64,000 nucleotides of DNA from Bradyrhizobium sp. SSBR45G (lineage in GTDB: Bacteria > Pseudomonadota > Alphaproteobacteria > Rhizobiales > Xanthobacteraceae): positions 62,001-126,000 of the forward strand of contig NZ_BSCT01000006.1 in assembly GCF_030159255.1 (NCBI RefSeq). Reading direction: 5' to 3'. Of this stretch, positions 18,591-27,001 are shown in pieces. The position numbers and the translations under genes are program-made. Each line of letters begins with the position of its first letter. Position 1 is the first letter of the stretch. The notes beneath the pieces are model-generated. The model was not told the DNA's origin, searched no databases, and saw only the letters and a list, made by a program, of their open reading frames with translations.

Positions 18591-19315
18591 TCCGACCCGT
18601 CAGATGGGCGGCGTCCGCCGCGGTGATGCTCCTCGTCTCGGCCGCGCCGCTACGGGCGCAACTCGTTGTGTTCGACCCGAACAATTATGCTCAAAACGTG
18701 CTGACCGCGGCACGCGAGCTACAGCAGATCAACAATCAGATCCTGTCACTGCAGAACCAGGCGCAGATGCTGCTCAACCAGGCGAAGAACTTGGCGAGCC
18801 TGCCATATTCCTCACTGGTGCAGCTGCAGCAGTCGATCCAGCGTACGCAGGATCTGCTCAAACAGGCGCAGCGACTGGCTTACGATGTCCAGCAGATCGA
18901 TCGGGCCTTTGCGACGACCTATGCGCCGGCGAGCAGCAATGCGACGGCCCAGGATCTCGTCAACAATGCCCAGTCGCGCTGGCAGACCGCGGTCGCGGCG
19001 CTCCAAGATGCTCTGAAGGTCGAGGCCGGCGTCGTCGGCAATCTCGACACCGTCAGGAGCCAGTCGACTGCGCTGGTTGCGGCAAGCCAAGGCGCCACCG
19101 GCGCGCTGCAGGTGACCCAGGCCGGCAACCAGATCCTGGCGCTCCAGGCGCAGCAACTGGCGGACCTTACCGCTGCCGTTGCCGCTCAGGGGCGGGCGCA
19201 GAGCCTGGACACAGCGCAGCGGGCCGCGGCCCAGGATCAGGGCCGCGAACAGCTGCGGCGCTTCCTGGCGCCGGGGCAGGGGTACCAGCCCTCGAACGTG
19301 CAGATGTTTCACTGA
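18587..19315 (+). CDS. trbJ: Conjugal transfer protein TrbJ (VirB5-like)
   Basis: A 242-residue periplasmic/pilus-associated protein. It has a Sec signal peptide ending at about residue 25 (SAAPLRAQ), the conserved VVFDPNNYAQNVLTA segment after it, and a long Gln-rich alpha-helical body with NQILSLQNQAQMLLNQAKNL. In VirB5-like proteins this coiled body lies at the pilus tip. It overlaps trbE by ATGA. Downstream only 73 bp separate it from trbL, too little for a normal trbK. Confidence 0.93.
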   Translation: MIRPVRWAASAAVMLLVSAAPLRAQLVVFDPNNYAQNVLTAARELQQINNQILSLQNQAQMLLNQAKNLASLPYSSLVQLQQSIQRTQDLLKQAQRLAYDVQQIDRAFATTYAPASSNATAQDLVNNAQSRWQTAVAALQDALKVEAGVVGNLDTVRSQSTALVAASQGATGALQVTQAGNQILALQAQQLADLTAAVAAQGRAQSLDTAQRAAAQDQGREQLRRFLAPGQGYQPSNVQMFH

Positions 19316-19388
19316 GGATGAACGTCCGATCGCAACCGGGTCCATCCCAGCGGTGGGCTGCTCGGATGTCGGCTGAGGAGCTTGCCCA

Positions 19389-20609
19389 ATGACGGGAACG
19401 GGGATTATCGACCAATTCCTCGAGACCTTCACCCGGTCGATTGATAGCGGCTTCGGCCTGCTTGGTGGCGAGGTCAGCTATATCGCGTCGACACTAGTCG
19501 CGATCGATATCACCTTGGCGGCGCTGTTCTGGGTCTGGGGCGGCGAGGACGACGTCATCGCCCGCCTCGTCAAGAAGACACTGTTCGTCGGGGTGTTCGC
19601 CTATCTCATCGGCAATTGGAACAGCCTCGCCCGGATCGTCTTCGAGAGCTTTGCAGGTCTCGGTTTGAAGGCGTCCGGATCTGCGCTGTCGACCGGCGAA
19701 TTCCTGCGGCCCGGCAGGATCGCGCAGGTCGGCCTCGATGCCGGACGGCCGCTGTTGCATGCGATCTCGAGTCTGATGGGCTATGTCAGCTTTTTCGAGA
19801 ATTTCGTCCAGATCACAGTCCTCCTGTTTGCTTGGATCGTGGTGCTGCTCGCCTTCTTCATTCTGGCGGTCCAGCTGTTCGTGACGCTGATCGAGTTCAA
19901 GCTGACGACGCTTGCAGGCTTTGTGCTGATCCCGTTCGGCCTGTTCGGCAAGACAGCCTTTGCCGCAGAACGTGTGCTCGGCAACGTGATCTCGTCAGGC
20001 ATCAAGGTCCTGGTTCTCGCGGTGATCTCCGGGATTGGCTCGACGCTGTTCGCGCAGATGACGCAAGCCTCAGTCGGTGACCCGCCGACGATCGAGAGTG
20101 CGATGGCCCTGGTGCTGGCGTCGTTGTCCCTGCTCGGTCTTGGATTATTCGGGCCCGGCATTGCCAATGGCCTCGTCTCAGGCGGACCTCAGCTTGGTGC
20201 AGGAAGCGCTGCAGGCGCGTCACTGGCAGCTGGCGGTCTGGTCGTGGCCGGCGCTGGGCTTGCTGCCGGAGGTGCTGGCCTCGCTGGTGGCGCCATCTCT
20301 CGCTCCACGCGCGCCGCAGCCTCGTTTCGATCTGGTGTGTCCGGCGTCTTGCGCGGCGGCGGGAGCTCCGCGGAGGACGCAGCCTCCGTCGCGAGCCCGT
20401 TGCGCCAGAGGGCAGTAGCCCAGGGCGGCGGCGCTGAGGGGCCAGGCCAAGCCGAGGGCGGTGGTTCGGCCGCATCACCGGGTTGGGCGCAGCGCGTGAA
20501 GGCGGTGCAAGCCATTCACCGCGGCGCGTCCACGACCACGCAGGCCGTGCGCAATGCCGAGCAATGCGGGCAGGGCGGTGCGGTCGATCTTTCCGAGGGG
20601 AAGTTCTGA
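19389..20609 (+). CDS. trbL: Conjugal transfer membrane protein TrbL (VirB6 family)
   Basis: A 406-residue polytopic inner-membrane protein with five to six hydrophobic helices between residues 30 and 265 (for example YIASTLVAIDITLAALFWVW and TLAGFVLIPFGLFGKTAFAA). A Gly/Ala-rich, low-complexity C-terminal third follows, as in other TrbL proteins. It forms part of the inner-membrane channel. The start ATG at 19389 overlaps the stop of a 24-codon open frame at 19318-19392 that occupies the usual trbK position but does not resemble TrbK. Confidence 0.95.
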   Translation: MTGTGIIDQFLETFTRSIDSGFGLLGGEVSYIASTLVAIDITLAALFWVWGGEDDVIARLVKKTLFVGVFAYLIGNWNSLARIVFESFAGLGLKASGSALSTGEFLRPGRIAQVGLDAGRPLLHAISSLMGYVSFFENFVQITVLLFAWIVVLLAFFILAVQLFVTLIEFKLTTLAGFVLIPFGLFGKTAFAAERVLGNVISSGIKVLVLAVISGIGSTLFAQMTQASVGDPPTIESAMALVLASLSLLGLGLFGPGIANGLVSGGPQLGAGSAAGASLAAGGLVVAGAGLAAGGAGLAGGAISRSTRAAASFRSGVSGVLRGGGSSAEDAASVASPLRQRAVAQGGGAEGPGQAEGGGSAASPGWAQRVKAVQAIHRGASTTTQAVRNAEQCGQGGAVDLSEGKF

Positions 20610-20610
20610 C

Positions 20611-21294
20611 ATGTTCAAGCGTCCATCTGTCCATTATGGCCGTACGCCCGAGCCGGTCACGCCGTATCAAAAGGCAGCCCAAGTCTGGGACGAGCGCATC
20701 GGATCGGCGCGTGTCCAGGCCAAGAACTGGCGATTGATGGCCTTCGGGTGTCTCGGGCTCGCCGCAGGTCTTGCGTCGGCTCTGATCTGGCAGTCGACGC
20801 GCGGGACGGTGACGCCCTGGGTGGTCGAGGTCGGTCATCTCGGCGAAGTCCAGCGCGTGGCGCCGGCGATTGCCGATTACACGCCGACTGATCCGCAGGT
20901 GGCCTTCCATCTCGCCCGCTTTATCGAGGACGTCCGCGGCTTACCGGCCGACGGCATCGTGCTGCGCCAGAACTGGCTCCGCGCCTACGATTTCACGACC
21001 GATCGTGGGGCTGCTGCTCTCAATGACTACGCCAGGTCTAACGATCCCTTCACGCGGCTCGGCAAGATCCAGGTCTCGGTCGAGGTCTCCAGCGTCATCC
21101 GTGCCTCGCCCGACAGCTTTCGTATCGCCTGGGTGGAGCGACGCTACGAGAACGGCGCGCTGAGCACCACCGAGCGCTGGAGCGCGATCCTGACCATCGT
21201 GCTCGCGATGCCCGACAATGCCGACCGGCTGCGCAAGAACCCGCTCGGCGTCTACGTCCATGCCATCAACTGGTCCAAGGAGCTGTCGCAATGA
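20611..21294 (+). CDS. trbF: Conjugal transfer protein TrbF (VirB8 family)
   Basis: A 227-residue bitopic inner-membrane protein. It begins MFKRPSVHYGRTPEPVTPYQ, a strongly conserved TrbF N-terminus, followed by a membrane helix at about 42-62 and the periplasmic VirB8 fold containing the segment LRQNWLRAYDFTTD. It nucleates assembly of the core complex. The ATG at 20611 follows the trbL stop by one base. Its stop overlaps trbG by ATGA. Confidence 0.95.
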   Translation: MFKRPSVHYGRTPEPVTPYQKAAQVWDERIGSARVQAKNWRLMAFGCLGLAAGLASALIWQSTRGTVTPWVVEVGHLGEVQRVAPAIADYTPTDPQVAFHLARFIEDVRGLPADGIVLRQNWLRAYDFTTDRGAAALNDYARSNDPFTRLGKIQVSVEVSSVIRASPDSFRIAWVERRYENGALSTTERWSAILTIVLAMPDNADRLRKNPLGVYVHAINWSKELSQ

Positions 21295-22259
21295 CCAAGC
21301 CGATTGCCGGAATGTTGCGCGCCCGCTGGATGACCGCGGTTGCAATCGCAGCTTCTCTTGGTGGCTGCGCGACGACGACACCGCCGAAGATCAGCTACGA
21401 CAGCGATGTGCCGCCGCTACCGGCACCGCCCGCTGTTGTCGATGACAAGCCGCGGCCACTACATTTGCCGCCGCCGTGGAAAGTCTCGCTCGGCGGCAAG
21501 GCGGGTGCGAAGGAGGAGGCGGAGCCGCTCGATCGTGTGGAGATGGCGAATAGCGCCGCCCGTGTCGAGCCGCGAAAGCGGGGGTATTTTAACGCGGCGC
21601 AGATCTATGCCTACAGTCCGGGCGCGCTCTATCAGGTCTATGCCGCGCCCGGGCAGATCACCGACATCATGCTCGAGGAGGGAGAGCAACTCACGGGATC
21701 CGGCCCGGTCTCGGCCGGTGACACCGTGCGCTGGGTCGTCGGCGACACCGAGAGCGGTTCCGGCGACGCCCGACGCGTCCACATCCTGGTCAAGCCGACG
21801 CGGCCTGCGATCGAGACCAATCTCGTTGTCAACACGGATCGGCGGACCTATCTGATCGAGCTGCGGTCGCGCGAGAAGCCGTATATGCTGGCTGTCGCCT
21901 GGTATTATCCGCAGAATGCCGAGATCCGTGCCCGACAGGCGGCCTTGACGCCGGAACTGCCAGATTCGGCACAGCGTCGCTTCCGGTATCGCATCGAAGG
22001 CGACGATCCGCCGTGGCGGCCGGTGAAGGCTTACGATGACGGTCGCAAGGTCTACATCGAGTTCGCCCGCGGCATCGTGCAGGGCGAGCTGCCGCCGTTG
22101 TTCGTCGTCGGTCCGGACGGCTCTCCGGAGATCGTCAACTACCGCACCTTCCGCAACGTGATCATCGTCGACCGGTTGTTCGCCGCTGCTGAATTGCGTC
22201 TCGGAGGCGAGCAGCAGCAGAAGGTCAGGATCGTCAGGACCGATGGAGCGCCATCGTGA
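21291..22259 (+). CDS. trbG: Conjugal transfer lipoprotein TrbG (VirB9 family)
   Basis: A 322-residue outer-membrane-associated core-complex subunit. The signal peptide ends in a lipobox, SLGGC near residue 26, so it should be lipidated. The VirB9 domain spans about 100-315, including YAYSPGALYQVYAAPGQIT and the C-terminal YRTFRNVIIVDRLFAAAELR. A Pro-rich linker follows the lipobox. It overlaps both neighbours by 4 bp, consistent with one transcript. Confidence 0.95.
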   Translation: MTKPIAGMLRARWMTAVAIAASLGGCATTTPPKISYDSDVPPLPAPPAVVDDKPRPLHLPPPWKVSLGGKAGAKEEAEPLDRVEMANSAARVEPRKRGYFNAAQIYAYSPGALYQVYAAPGQITDIMLEEGEQLTGSGPVSAGDTVRWVVGDTESGSGDARRVHILVKPTRPAIETNLVVNTDRRTYLIELRSREKPYMLAVAWYYPQNAEIRARQAALTPELPDSAQRRFRYRIEGDDPPWRPVKAYDDGRKVYIEFARGIVQGELPPLFVVGPDGSPEIVNYRTFRNVIIVDRLFAAAELRLGGEQQQKVRIVRTDGAPS

Positions 22260-23461
22260 CCAGCGTCGATGATAAGGCGTCGGCCCTTGGAAAGGCCTCG
22301 GCTGAGGACACAGTGGGTCAGCGTTCGAAGGATATGCGGCTTAAGGGTGATTTGCCGCCGATCACGCGGCTGTCGCGCAAGGTCCTGGCCGGTGGCAGTG
22401 CCCTGGCGCTCCTGGTGATTGGTGGGACCTTCATCTGGGCACTGCAGTCTGCCAAGCCACGGAAGGCCGGCACGGATGAGCTCTACAACACGGGCCGCCA
22501 CGACGTCGCCGATGGCGTTTCTGCGCTGCCCCGCGACTATGCCAGCCTGCCGAAGGACGTGCAGGCACTCGGGCCGCCGCTGCCTGGCGATCTTGGCCGA
22601 CCTATTATGGCAGCCCAGGGGCAAACGCCGTCGAACATGCCGGATCAGGACCAGCAGCGCCGCGAGCAAGAGAGCGAGGCGGCGCGCGTCAGTCGGCTGT
22701 TCGCGACGACCAACGTGCGCGAGACGCAGCCCTCCGCGAGTACAGTTCAGGCTGGCGACCGCGGGAGCTTGCCGGTCAGTGCCGACGATTCATTCACGCA
22801 GAACGGGCAAGACCGAAAGCTCGCATTCGTGAATGCGCCGGTCGATCGTCGCACCACGAGTCCCGACCGGATCACGCGGCCGGCCTCGCCTTATGTGGTT
22901 CAGGCAGGGACGGTGATTCCGGGCGCTCTGATCACCGGGATTCACTCCGACCTGCCGGGGCAAATCACGGCGCAAGTGACCGAGAATGTCTTCGATACGC
23001 CTTCGGGGCGCTTTCTGCTGGTGCCTCAGGGCGCACGGCTGATCGGGACCTACGATAGCCAGGTGACAACCGGGCAGTCCCGTGTGCTTCTGGTCTGGAC
23101 CCGTCTGATCATGCCCAATGGCCGCTCGATCGTGCTCGAACGGCAGCCGGGCGCCGATGCCAGCGGCTATTCTGGGCTATCGGATGAGGTCGACAATCAT
23201 TGGAAACAGATTGCAGGCGCAGCCCTGTTGTCAACGCTGCTCTCGGTCGGCAGCGAGGTAAATGCCGGTGCCAATCCGAATACCAACAACGCTGCGATCA
23301 TCCAGGCCCTGCGGCAGGGCTTCGGCAATGCCGTGAGCCAGACCGGTCAGCAGCTCGTGCGTCAGCAGATGAATGTCCAGCCGACCTTGACGATCCGGCC
23401 GGGATTTCCGGTTCGAGTCATTGTTAACCGCGATCTTCTGCTCGAGCCGTATCGAGGATAG
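22256..23461 (+). CDS. trbI: Conjugal transfer protein TrbI (VirB10 family)
   Basis: A 401-residue protein spanning both membranes of the transfer channel. It has a short cytoplasmic N-terminus, one inner-membrane helix at about 45-63, a Gln/Pro/Ser-rich periplasmic stretch, and the VirB10 beta-barrel domain from about 205 (SPYVVQAGTVIPGALITGI, then GRFLLVPQGARLIGTYDS and LNPTNxPG-like turns). The start is GTG 22256, overlapping the trbG stop as GTGA. It is the last classical gene of the operon. Confidence 0.95.
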   Translation: MTSVDDKASALGKASAEDTVGQRSKDMRLKGDLPPITRLSRKVLAGGSALALLVIGGTFIWALQSAKPRKAGTDELYNTGRHDVADGVSALPRDYASLPKDVQALGPPLPGDLGRPIMAAQGQTPSNMPDQDQQRREQESEAARVSRLFATTNVRETQPSASTVQAGDRGSLPVSADDSFTQNGQDRKLAFVNAPVDRRTTSPDRITRPASPYVVQAGTVIPGALITGIHSDLPGQITAQVTENVFDTPSGRFLLVPQGARLIGTYDSQVTTGQSRVLLVWTRLIMPNGRSIVLERQPGADASGYSGLSDEVDNHWKQIAGAALLSTLLSVGSEVNAGANPNTNNAAIIQALRQGFGNAVSQTGQQLVRQQMNVQPTLTIRPGFPVRVIVNRDLLLEPYRG

Positions 23462-23467
23462 CGCAGA

Positions 23468-23686
23468 ATGGCGAAACTCAAAATTTCCTCACTGCCTGAT
23501 GACAAGCCCGTCAAGCTCACGGTAGAGTTTCCGGAAAATGTTCATCGTGATCTTCAGTCCTACGCACAGATCTTGTCGAAGGAGGCTGGCCAAACAGCGC
23601 CTGATATCGCAAGACTGGTTGGGGCCATGGTAGCGAGGTTCATGTTGACAGATCGGGCATTCGTAAAGTGGAAGCGAAGCCGCTGA
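23468..23686 (+). CDS. DUF2274 small protein downstream of trbI
   Basis: A 72-residue protein beginning MAKLKISSLPDDKPVKLTVE. Short proteins of the DUF2274 family are regularly found immediately after trbI in alphaproteobacterial transfer islands. Their role is not established. The predicted fold is a small ribbon-helix-like domain (VHRDLQSYAQILSKEAG), so DNA binding or regulation of transfer is possible but unproven. It lies 6 bp after trbI and faces the MocR gene. Confidence 0.85.
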   Translation: MAKLKISSLPDDKPVKLTVEFPENVHRDLQSYAQILSKEAGQTAPDIARLVGAMVARFMLTDRAFVKWKRSR

Positions 23687-23729
23687 CCGCCAGTCGATGT
23701 GTCAAAGATCAGTCGTAGGACTCGGGCAA

Positions 23730-25124
23730 CTATAGGAAGGCCGATGCCATTGCAGGTGTCTTGAGCAAGGCGTGAGCGAGATATTCCAGATCGTTCTTGA
23801 TCTGGATCCGCGTCTTGGGGCCGCCGATGCACAGTCGCACCGCCTCGGGTATCTTGCCGCCGGCAACGAATGCGTCGCTCGCCACGACGCCGAGGCCGGT
23901 TGGCTTCATGTGATCGACGAACGCCGCTCGGGTCCAAGTCTTCGGAATCGAGACCCAGACGTTGAAGCTGAGTGGATCATGGCGATAGGAATCCTTCGGC
24001 AGGATATCGCTGACCAGTTTCTGCCGCGCCCTGGTCTCGGCGCGAATGAAGCGCAACAGCGAGTCCGCCGTTCCATCCTCGATCCATCGGGTCACGAGGG
24101 CGACGGTCAAGGGCGAAGCCATCACCGTGGCGGCGCGCAGGGCCGCGGAGAACGGCCATGTCGAGCGGGTGTCGGGAACGATGACGTAGGCAGCCCGCAG
24201 GCCGGCGCCGATGCATTTCGCGAGGCCGGCGACGTGCCAGGTCAGGTCGGGCGCAATGGCCGCAAACGGTGAGTGTCCGTGCCCATGCTCGGGGATGAAG
24301 CCATAGGCGTCGTCCTCGATGATCGGAATGTTGTAGCGGCGCGCGACGGCTGCGATCTCGCGTCTGCGCGGATCCGGAACCGTCAACGTGGTCGGGTTTT
24401 GCAAGGTGGGATTGAGATAGATGGCCTTCGGCTTAGCCTTCTTGCATGCATCGAGCAGGGGCTGGACCTCGATCCCCTGATCGTCCATCGGCAGGCCGAT
24501 GAGGTTGACGCCCAATTGGGCCGCGATCGAACGAATACCGGGATAGGTGACCGCTTCGCAAACCAGGTTCTCGCCGGGTTTCGCCAAGATCGAGACGATT
24601 CCGAGCAGGGCTGCGTGAGCGCCGGGCGAGACGAAGATGCGCTCCTGGACCGGGACCAGTGCGCGCCGGCCGAGCCAGCTCGATGCGGCATCCTTGTCGG
24701 CCTGGGTTCCGCCAAAACTCTGATAGCGCAGCAGTGGCACGATATCGCGCGTCACGTAGTCTGCGCCGGCCTGCATGCGTGCGATCAGTTCCGGATCGTC
24801 GGGCTCCGGCGGCAGGTTCATCGACAGATCCGCCGGGCGGACCGGGTAGGTTGATTCGGACCGTCGCGGCCGCGGCTTGTCGCTGACGAAGGTCCCTTGC
24901 CCGACCTTGGACTCGACGAGACCGCGTTTGCGCGCCTCCACATAGCCCCGCGCGACGGTGGTGAAATCGATTGACAGGCGCTTCGCAAGCTTGCGCTGCG
25001 GCGGCAGGCGGTCGCCGATCAGAAGTTTGCCCGCGCTGATGTCGTCGGCGATCGCGTCCGCAATCGCGAGATATCTGGGCTTGTCGCTTTGCGAGAGGTC
25101 GGGGCGCCAGTCGGCCATATGCAT
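23730..25124 (-). CDS. MocR/PdxR-type regulator: GntR helix-turn-helix fused to aminotransferase domain
   Basis: A 464-residue regulator. Residues about 15-85 are a winged-helix GntR domain (DRLPPQRKLAKRLSIDFTTV and GLVESKVGQGTFV). From about 110 on it is a fold-type I aminotransferase, with YLNPTLQNPTT, IIEDDAYGFI (PLP-ring Asp) and VAGLAKCIGAGLR, where the Lys should bind PLP. MocR regulators usually sense a PLP-reactive amine or amino acid and regulate a divergent operon. Here the Nit1C operon starts on the other strand, so it is the probable target. Start ATG 25124 overlaps an ATTGAATG motif; a second ATG at 25118 is possible. Confidence 0.9.
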   Translation of the reverse strand: MHMADWRPDLSQSDKPRYLAIADAIADDISAGKLLIGDRLPPQRKLAKRLSIDFTTVARGYVEARKRGLVESKVGQGTFVSDKPRPRRSESTYPVRPADLSMNLPPEPDDPELIARMQAGADYVTRDIVPLLRYQSFGGTQADKDAASSWLGRRALVPVQERIFVSPGAHAALLGIVSILAKPGENLVCEAVTYPGIRSIAAQLGVNLIGLPMDDQGIEVQPLLDACKKAKPKAIYLNPTLQNPTTLTVPDPRRREIAAVARRYNIPIIEDDAYGFIPEHGHGHSPFAAIAPDLTWHVAGLAKCIGAGLRAAYVIVPDTRSTWPFSAALRAATVMASPLTVALVTRWIEDGTADSLLRFIRAETRARQKLVSDILPKDSYRHDPLSFNVWVSIPKTWTRAAFVDHMKPTGLGVVASDAFVAGGKIPEAVRLCIGGPKTRIQIKNDLEYLAHALLKTPAMASAFL

Positions 25125-25129
25125 TCAAT
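25122..25129 (-). promoter_or_regulatory. ATTGAATG motif overlapping the MocR start codon
   Basis: On the minus strand this reads ATTGAATG, with the last three bases being the start codon of the MocR gene. The same 8-mer occurs three times on the plus strand in the shared intergenic region, so this copy may serve autoregulation. Confidence 0.4.
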
Positions 25130-25186
25130 CCCATCAAATCCAGAATTGACTGCATCGTGTTGCATTATCTGTTCGAGCGCAAGAGG

Positions 25187-25194
25187 ATTGAATG
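25187..25194 (+). promoter_or_regulatory. ATTGAATG motif in the MocR/Nit1C intergenic region
   Basis: A single plus-strand copy of the 8-mer ATTGAATG lies between the MocR start and the paired repeats near 25310. On its own it is weak, but four copies in about 200 bp of a GC-rich genome is unusual. Confidence 0.35.
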
Positions 25195-25305
25195 TGGCCG
25201 TCGAGGGCCAATGCCCAAAGCGGATGCAATTGCCTAGCAGAAGAAAGCAGCCAATTTCATGCACATTTGCCGGCGCCAGCAAAGTCCGTCAATTCTCCAT
25301 TCAAG

Positions 25306-25325
25306 ATTGAATGTAGTATTGAATG
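25306..25325 (+). promoter_or_regulatory. Direct-repeat operator and possible promoter before the Nit1C operon
   Basis: Two ATTGAATG copies at 25306-25313 and 25318-25325 have starts 12 bp apart. They are followed immediately by TTGACT at 25330-25335, a good -35 hexamer, with a weak -10 candidate around 25351-25358. MocR-type regulators commonly bind such direct repeats next to a -35 element of the divergent gene. Binding is inferred. Confidence 0.5.
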
Positions 25326-25417
25326 CATATTGACTGTTCTGATGATCTGCTAGGCAAAGCATCAATTGGCACACGCGTTGCAAACTCATGCTCGATCCGG
25401 AAAGGCCGGAGCACAGC

Positions 25418-25912
25418 ATGGAGTTGATGATGCCCGCAGTGACGATGCCCGCGCGACAGAAGGGTGATTTTCTCGTCGACTACGAAGAAAAGGTGTTTGA
25501 GGACGTCAAGGCGAAGCCTGGCGAGAAGGCGCTGGTGACGTTCCACACAGTGGCGTTTGAGGGCTCCATCGGTCTCGTCAATATCCTTCAGGCGCTGCGC
25601 CTGCAGCGCAAGGGATTCGAGACATCCGTCCTGCTCTACGGCCCGGGTGTCACCCTCGGCATTCAGCGTGGCTTTCCAAAAATCGGCGACGAGGCGTTTC
25701 CGGGCGCGCAGAACTTCAACAATCAACTCGCCAAGTTCATGGATGAGGGCGGCAAGGTCTATGCCTGCCGGTTTGCGCTGCAGGCGCTCTACGGCCATGG
25801 CGAGCCGTCCCTGATCCCCGGCATTCGTCCGATCAACCCGCTCGACGTGCTCGACCTGATGCTGCTGCATCGGCGCGACGATGCCTTCGTGATCCATACC
25901 TGGACGGTGTGA
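25418..25912 (+). CDS. MSMEG_0572/Sll0783-family protein (Nit1C cluster)
   Basis: A 164-residue protein of the family found as the first gene of Nit1C clusters and linked to nitrogen starvation in cyanobacteria. Recognisable segments are [41 protein letters not shown] and [20 protein letters not shown]. Its fold resembles a DsrE/DsrF-like small domain; no enzymatic activity is established. The ATG at 25418 (GGAG at 25408) was preferred over the upstream ATG at 25388. It is followed after 30 bp by the nitrilase gene. Confidence 0.85.
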   Translation: MELMMPAVTMPARQKGDFLVDYEEKVFEDVKAKPGEKALVTFHTVAFEGSIGLVNILQALRLQRKGFETSVLLYGPGVTLGIQRGFPKIGDEAFPGAQNFNNQLAKFMDEGGKVYACRFALQALYGHGEPSLIPGIRPINPLDVLDLMLLHRRDDAFVIHTWTV

Positions 25913-25942
25913 TCGTGCGGCGTGCGGACGAAGGAGGAATGA

Positions 25943-27001
25943 ATGCCTGACAATAAGGTCGTGCGAGCGGCGGCGGTTCAGATCGCACCTGATCTCGAGT
26001 CCGCGACGGGAACGCTGGATCGCGTACTCGCGGCGATGACCGAAGCGGCCGGCAAGGGCGTTCAGTTTCTGGTGTTCCCGGAAACGTTCGTCCCCTGGTA
26101 TCCCTATTTCTCCTTCGTCCGTCCGCCCGTGCTCAGTGGCGCGGACCACATGCGGCTCTATCAACATGCGGTGACCGTGCCGGGGCCGGTGACGCAAGAG
26201 GTTGCGCGCCTCGCCAAGCGTCACGGCATGGTGGTCGTACTCGGTATCAACGAGCGCGATCACGGCTCACTCTACAACGCACAACTCATCTTCGATGCCG
26301 ACGGCCGCATCCTGTTGAAGCGGCGCAAGCTCACGCCGACCTTCCACGAGCGGATGATCTGGGGGCAGGGCGATGGCGCCGGCCTGAAGGTGGTGGAGAC
26401 CGCGGTCGGCCGCGTCGGCGCGCTGGCCTGCTGGGAGCACTACAATCCGCTCGCGCGCTTTGCCCTGATGGCCCAGCATGAGGAGATCCATGCGGCGCAG
26501 TTTCCGGGCTCCCTGGTCGGGCAGATATTTGCTGATCAGATCGAGGTCACGATCCGGCATCACGCTCTGGAAAGCGGCTGCTTCGTCGTCAACGCCACGG
26601 GCTGGCTCACCGAAGAGCAGATCGCGCAGATTTCACCTGACGAGGGGCTGCGCAAGGGCCTGCGTGGCGGCTGCATGACGGCGATCGTCTCGCCCGAAGG
26701 CAACCATCTGGTGCCGCCGCTGACCCAGGGCGAGGGCCTGCTGATCGCCGATCTCGACATGTCCCTGATCGTGAAGCGCAAGCGCATGATGGACTCGGTC
26801 GGTCACTATGCGCGCCCCGAATTGCTGTCGCTGCTGATCAACGACACTCCAACCGCCACGATGCACACCAGCGCCGCCGATTTCACATCCACTCCCGGAG
26901 ACACGCCCGATGAAACCGCTGAGCTCGCACGAAAGGCCGCAGATGCTTCCGACCGAGCAGTTGATCAACGAATTGCAGTCGTTCGGGGTCCGGCTCGTTG
27001 A
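25943..27001 (+). CDS. Nitrilase, Nit1/Nit6803 family (Nit1C cluster)
   Basis: A 352-residue carbon-nitrogen hydrolase that would convert a nitrile to acid and ammonia. The catalytic set is complete: Glu47 ([10 protein letters not shown]), Lys129 (RRKLTPT), a second Glu136 (FHERMIW), and Cys163 ([10 protein letters not shown]). The WYPYFSF segment after Glu47 and the cluster around it are typical of the Nit6803 type. A strong AAGGAGGA precedes the ATG. Nit1C nitrilases have been genetically linked to cyanide assimilation in Pseudomonas fluorescens; the natural substrate here is not known. Its 3' end overlaps the radical SAM gene by about 59 bp. Confidence 0.93.
   Translation: MPDNKVVRAAAVQIAPDLESATGTLDRVLAAMTEAAGKGVQFLVFPETFVPWYPYFSFVRPPVLSGADHMRLYQHAVTVPGPVTQEVARLAKRHGMVVVLGINERDHGSLYNAQLIFDADGRILLKRRKLTPTFHERMIWGQGDGAGLKVVETAVGRVGALACWEHYNPLARFALMAQHEEIHAAQFPGSLVGQIFADQIEVTIRHHALESGCFVVNATGWLTEEQIAQISPDEGLRKGLRGGCMTAIVSPEGNHLVPPLTQGEGLLIADLDMSLIVKRKRMMDSVGHYARPELLSLLINDTPTATMHTSAADFTSTPGDTPDETAELARKAADASDRAVDQRIAVVRGPAR

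Noticed and set aside
18412-19392. Long plus-strand frame across trbE end and trbJ
   Set aside because: trbE and trbJ are unmistakable in other frames. Only its last 24 codons lie in the trbJ-trbL gap, and these do not resemble TrbK.
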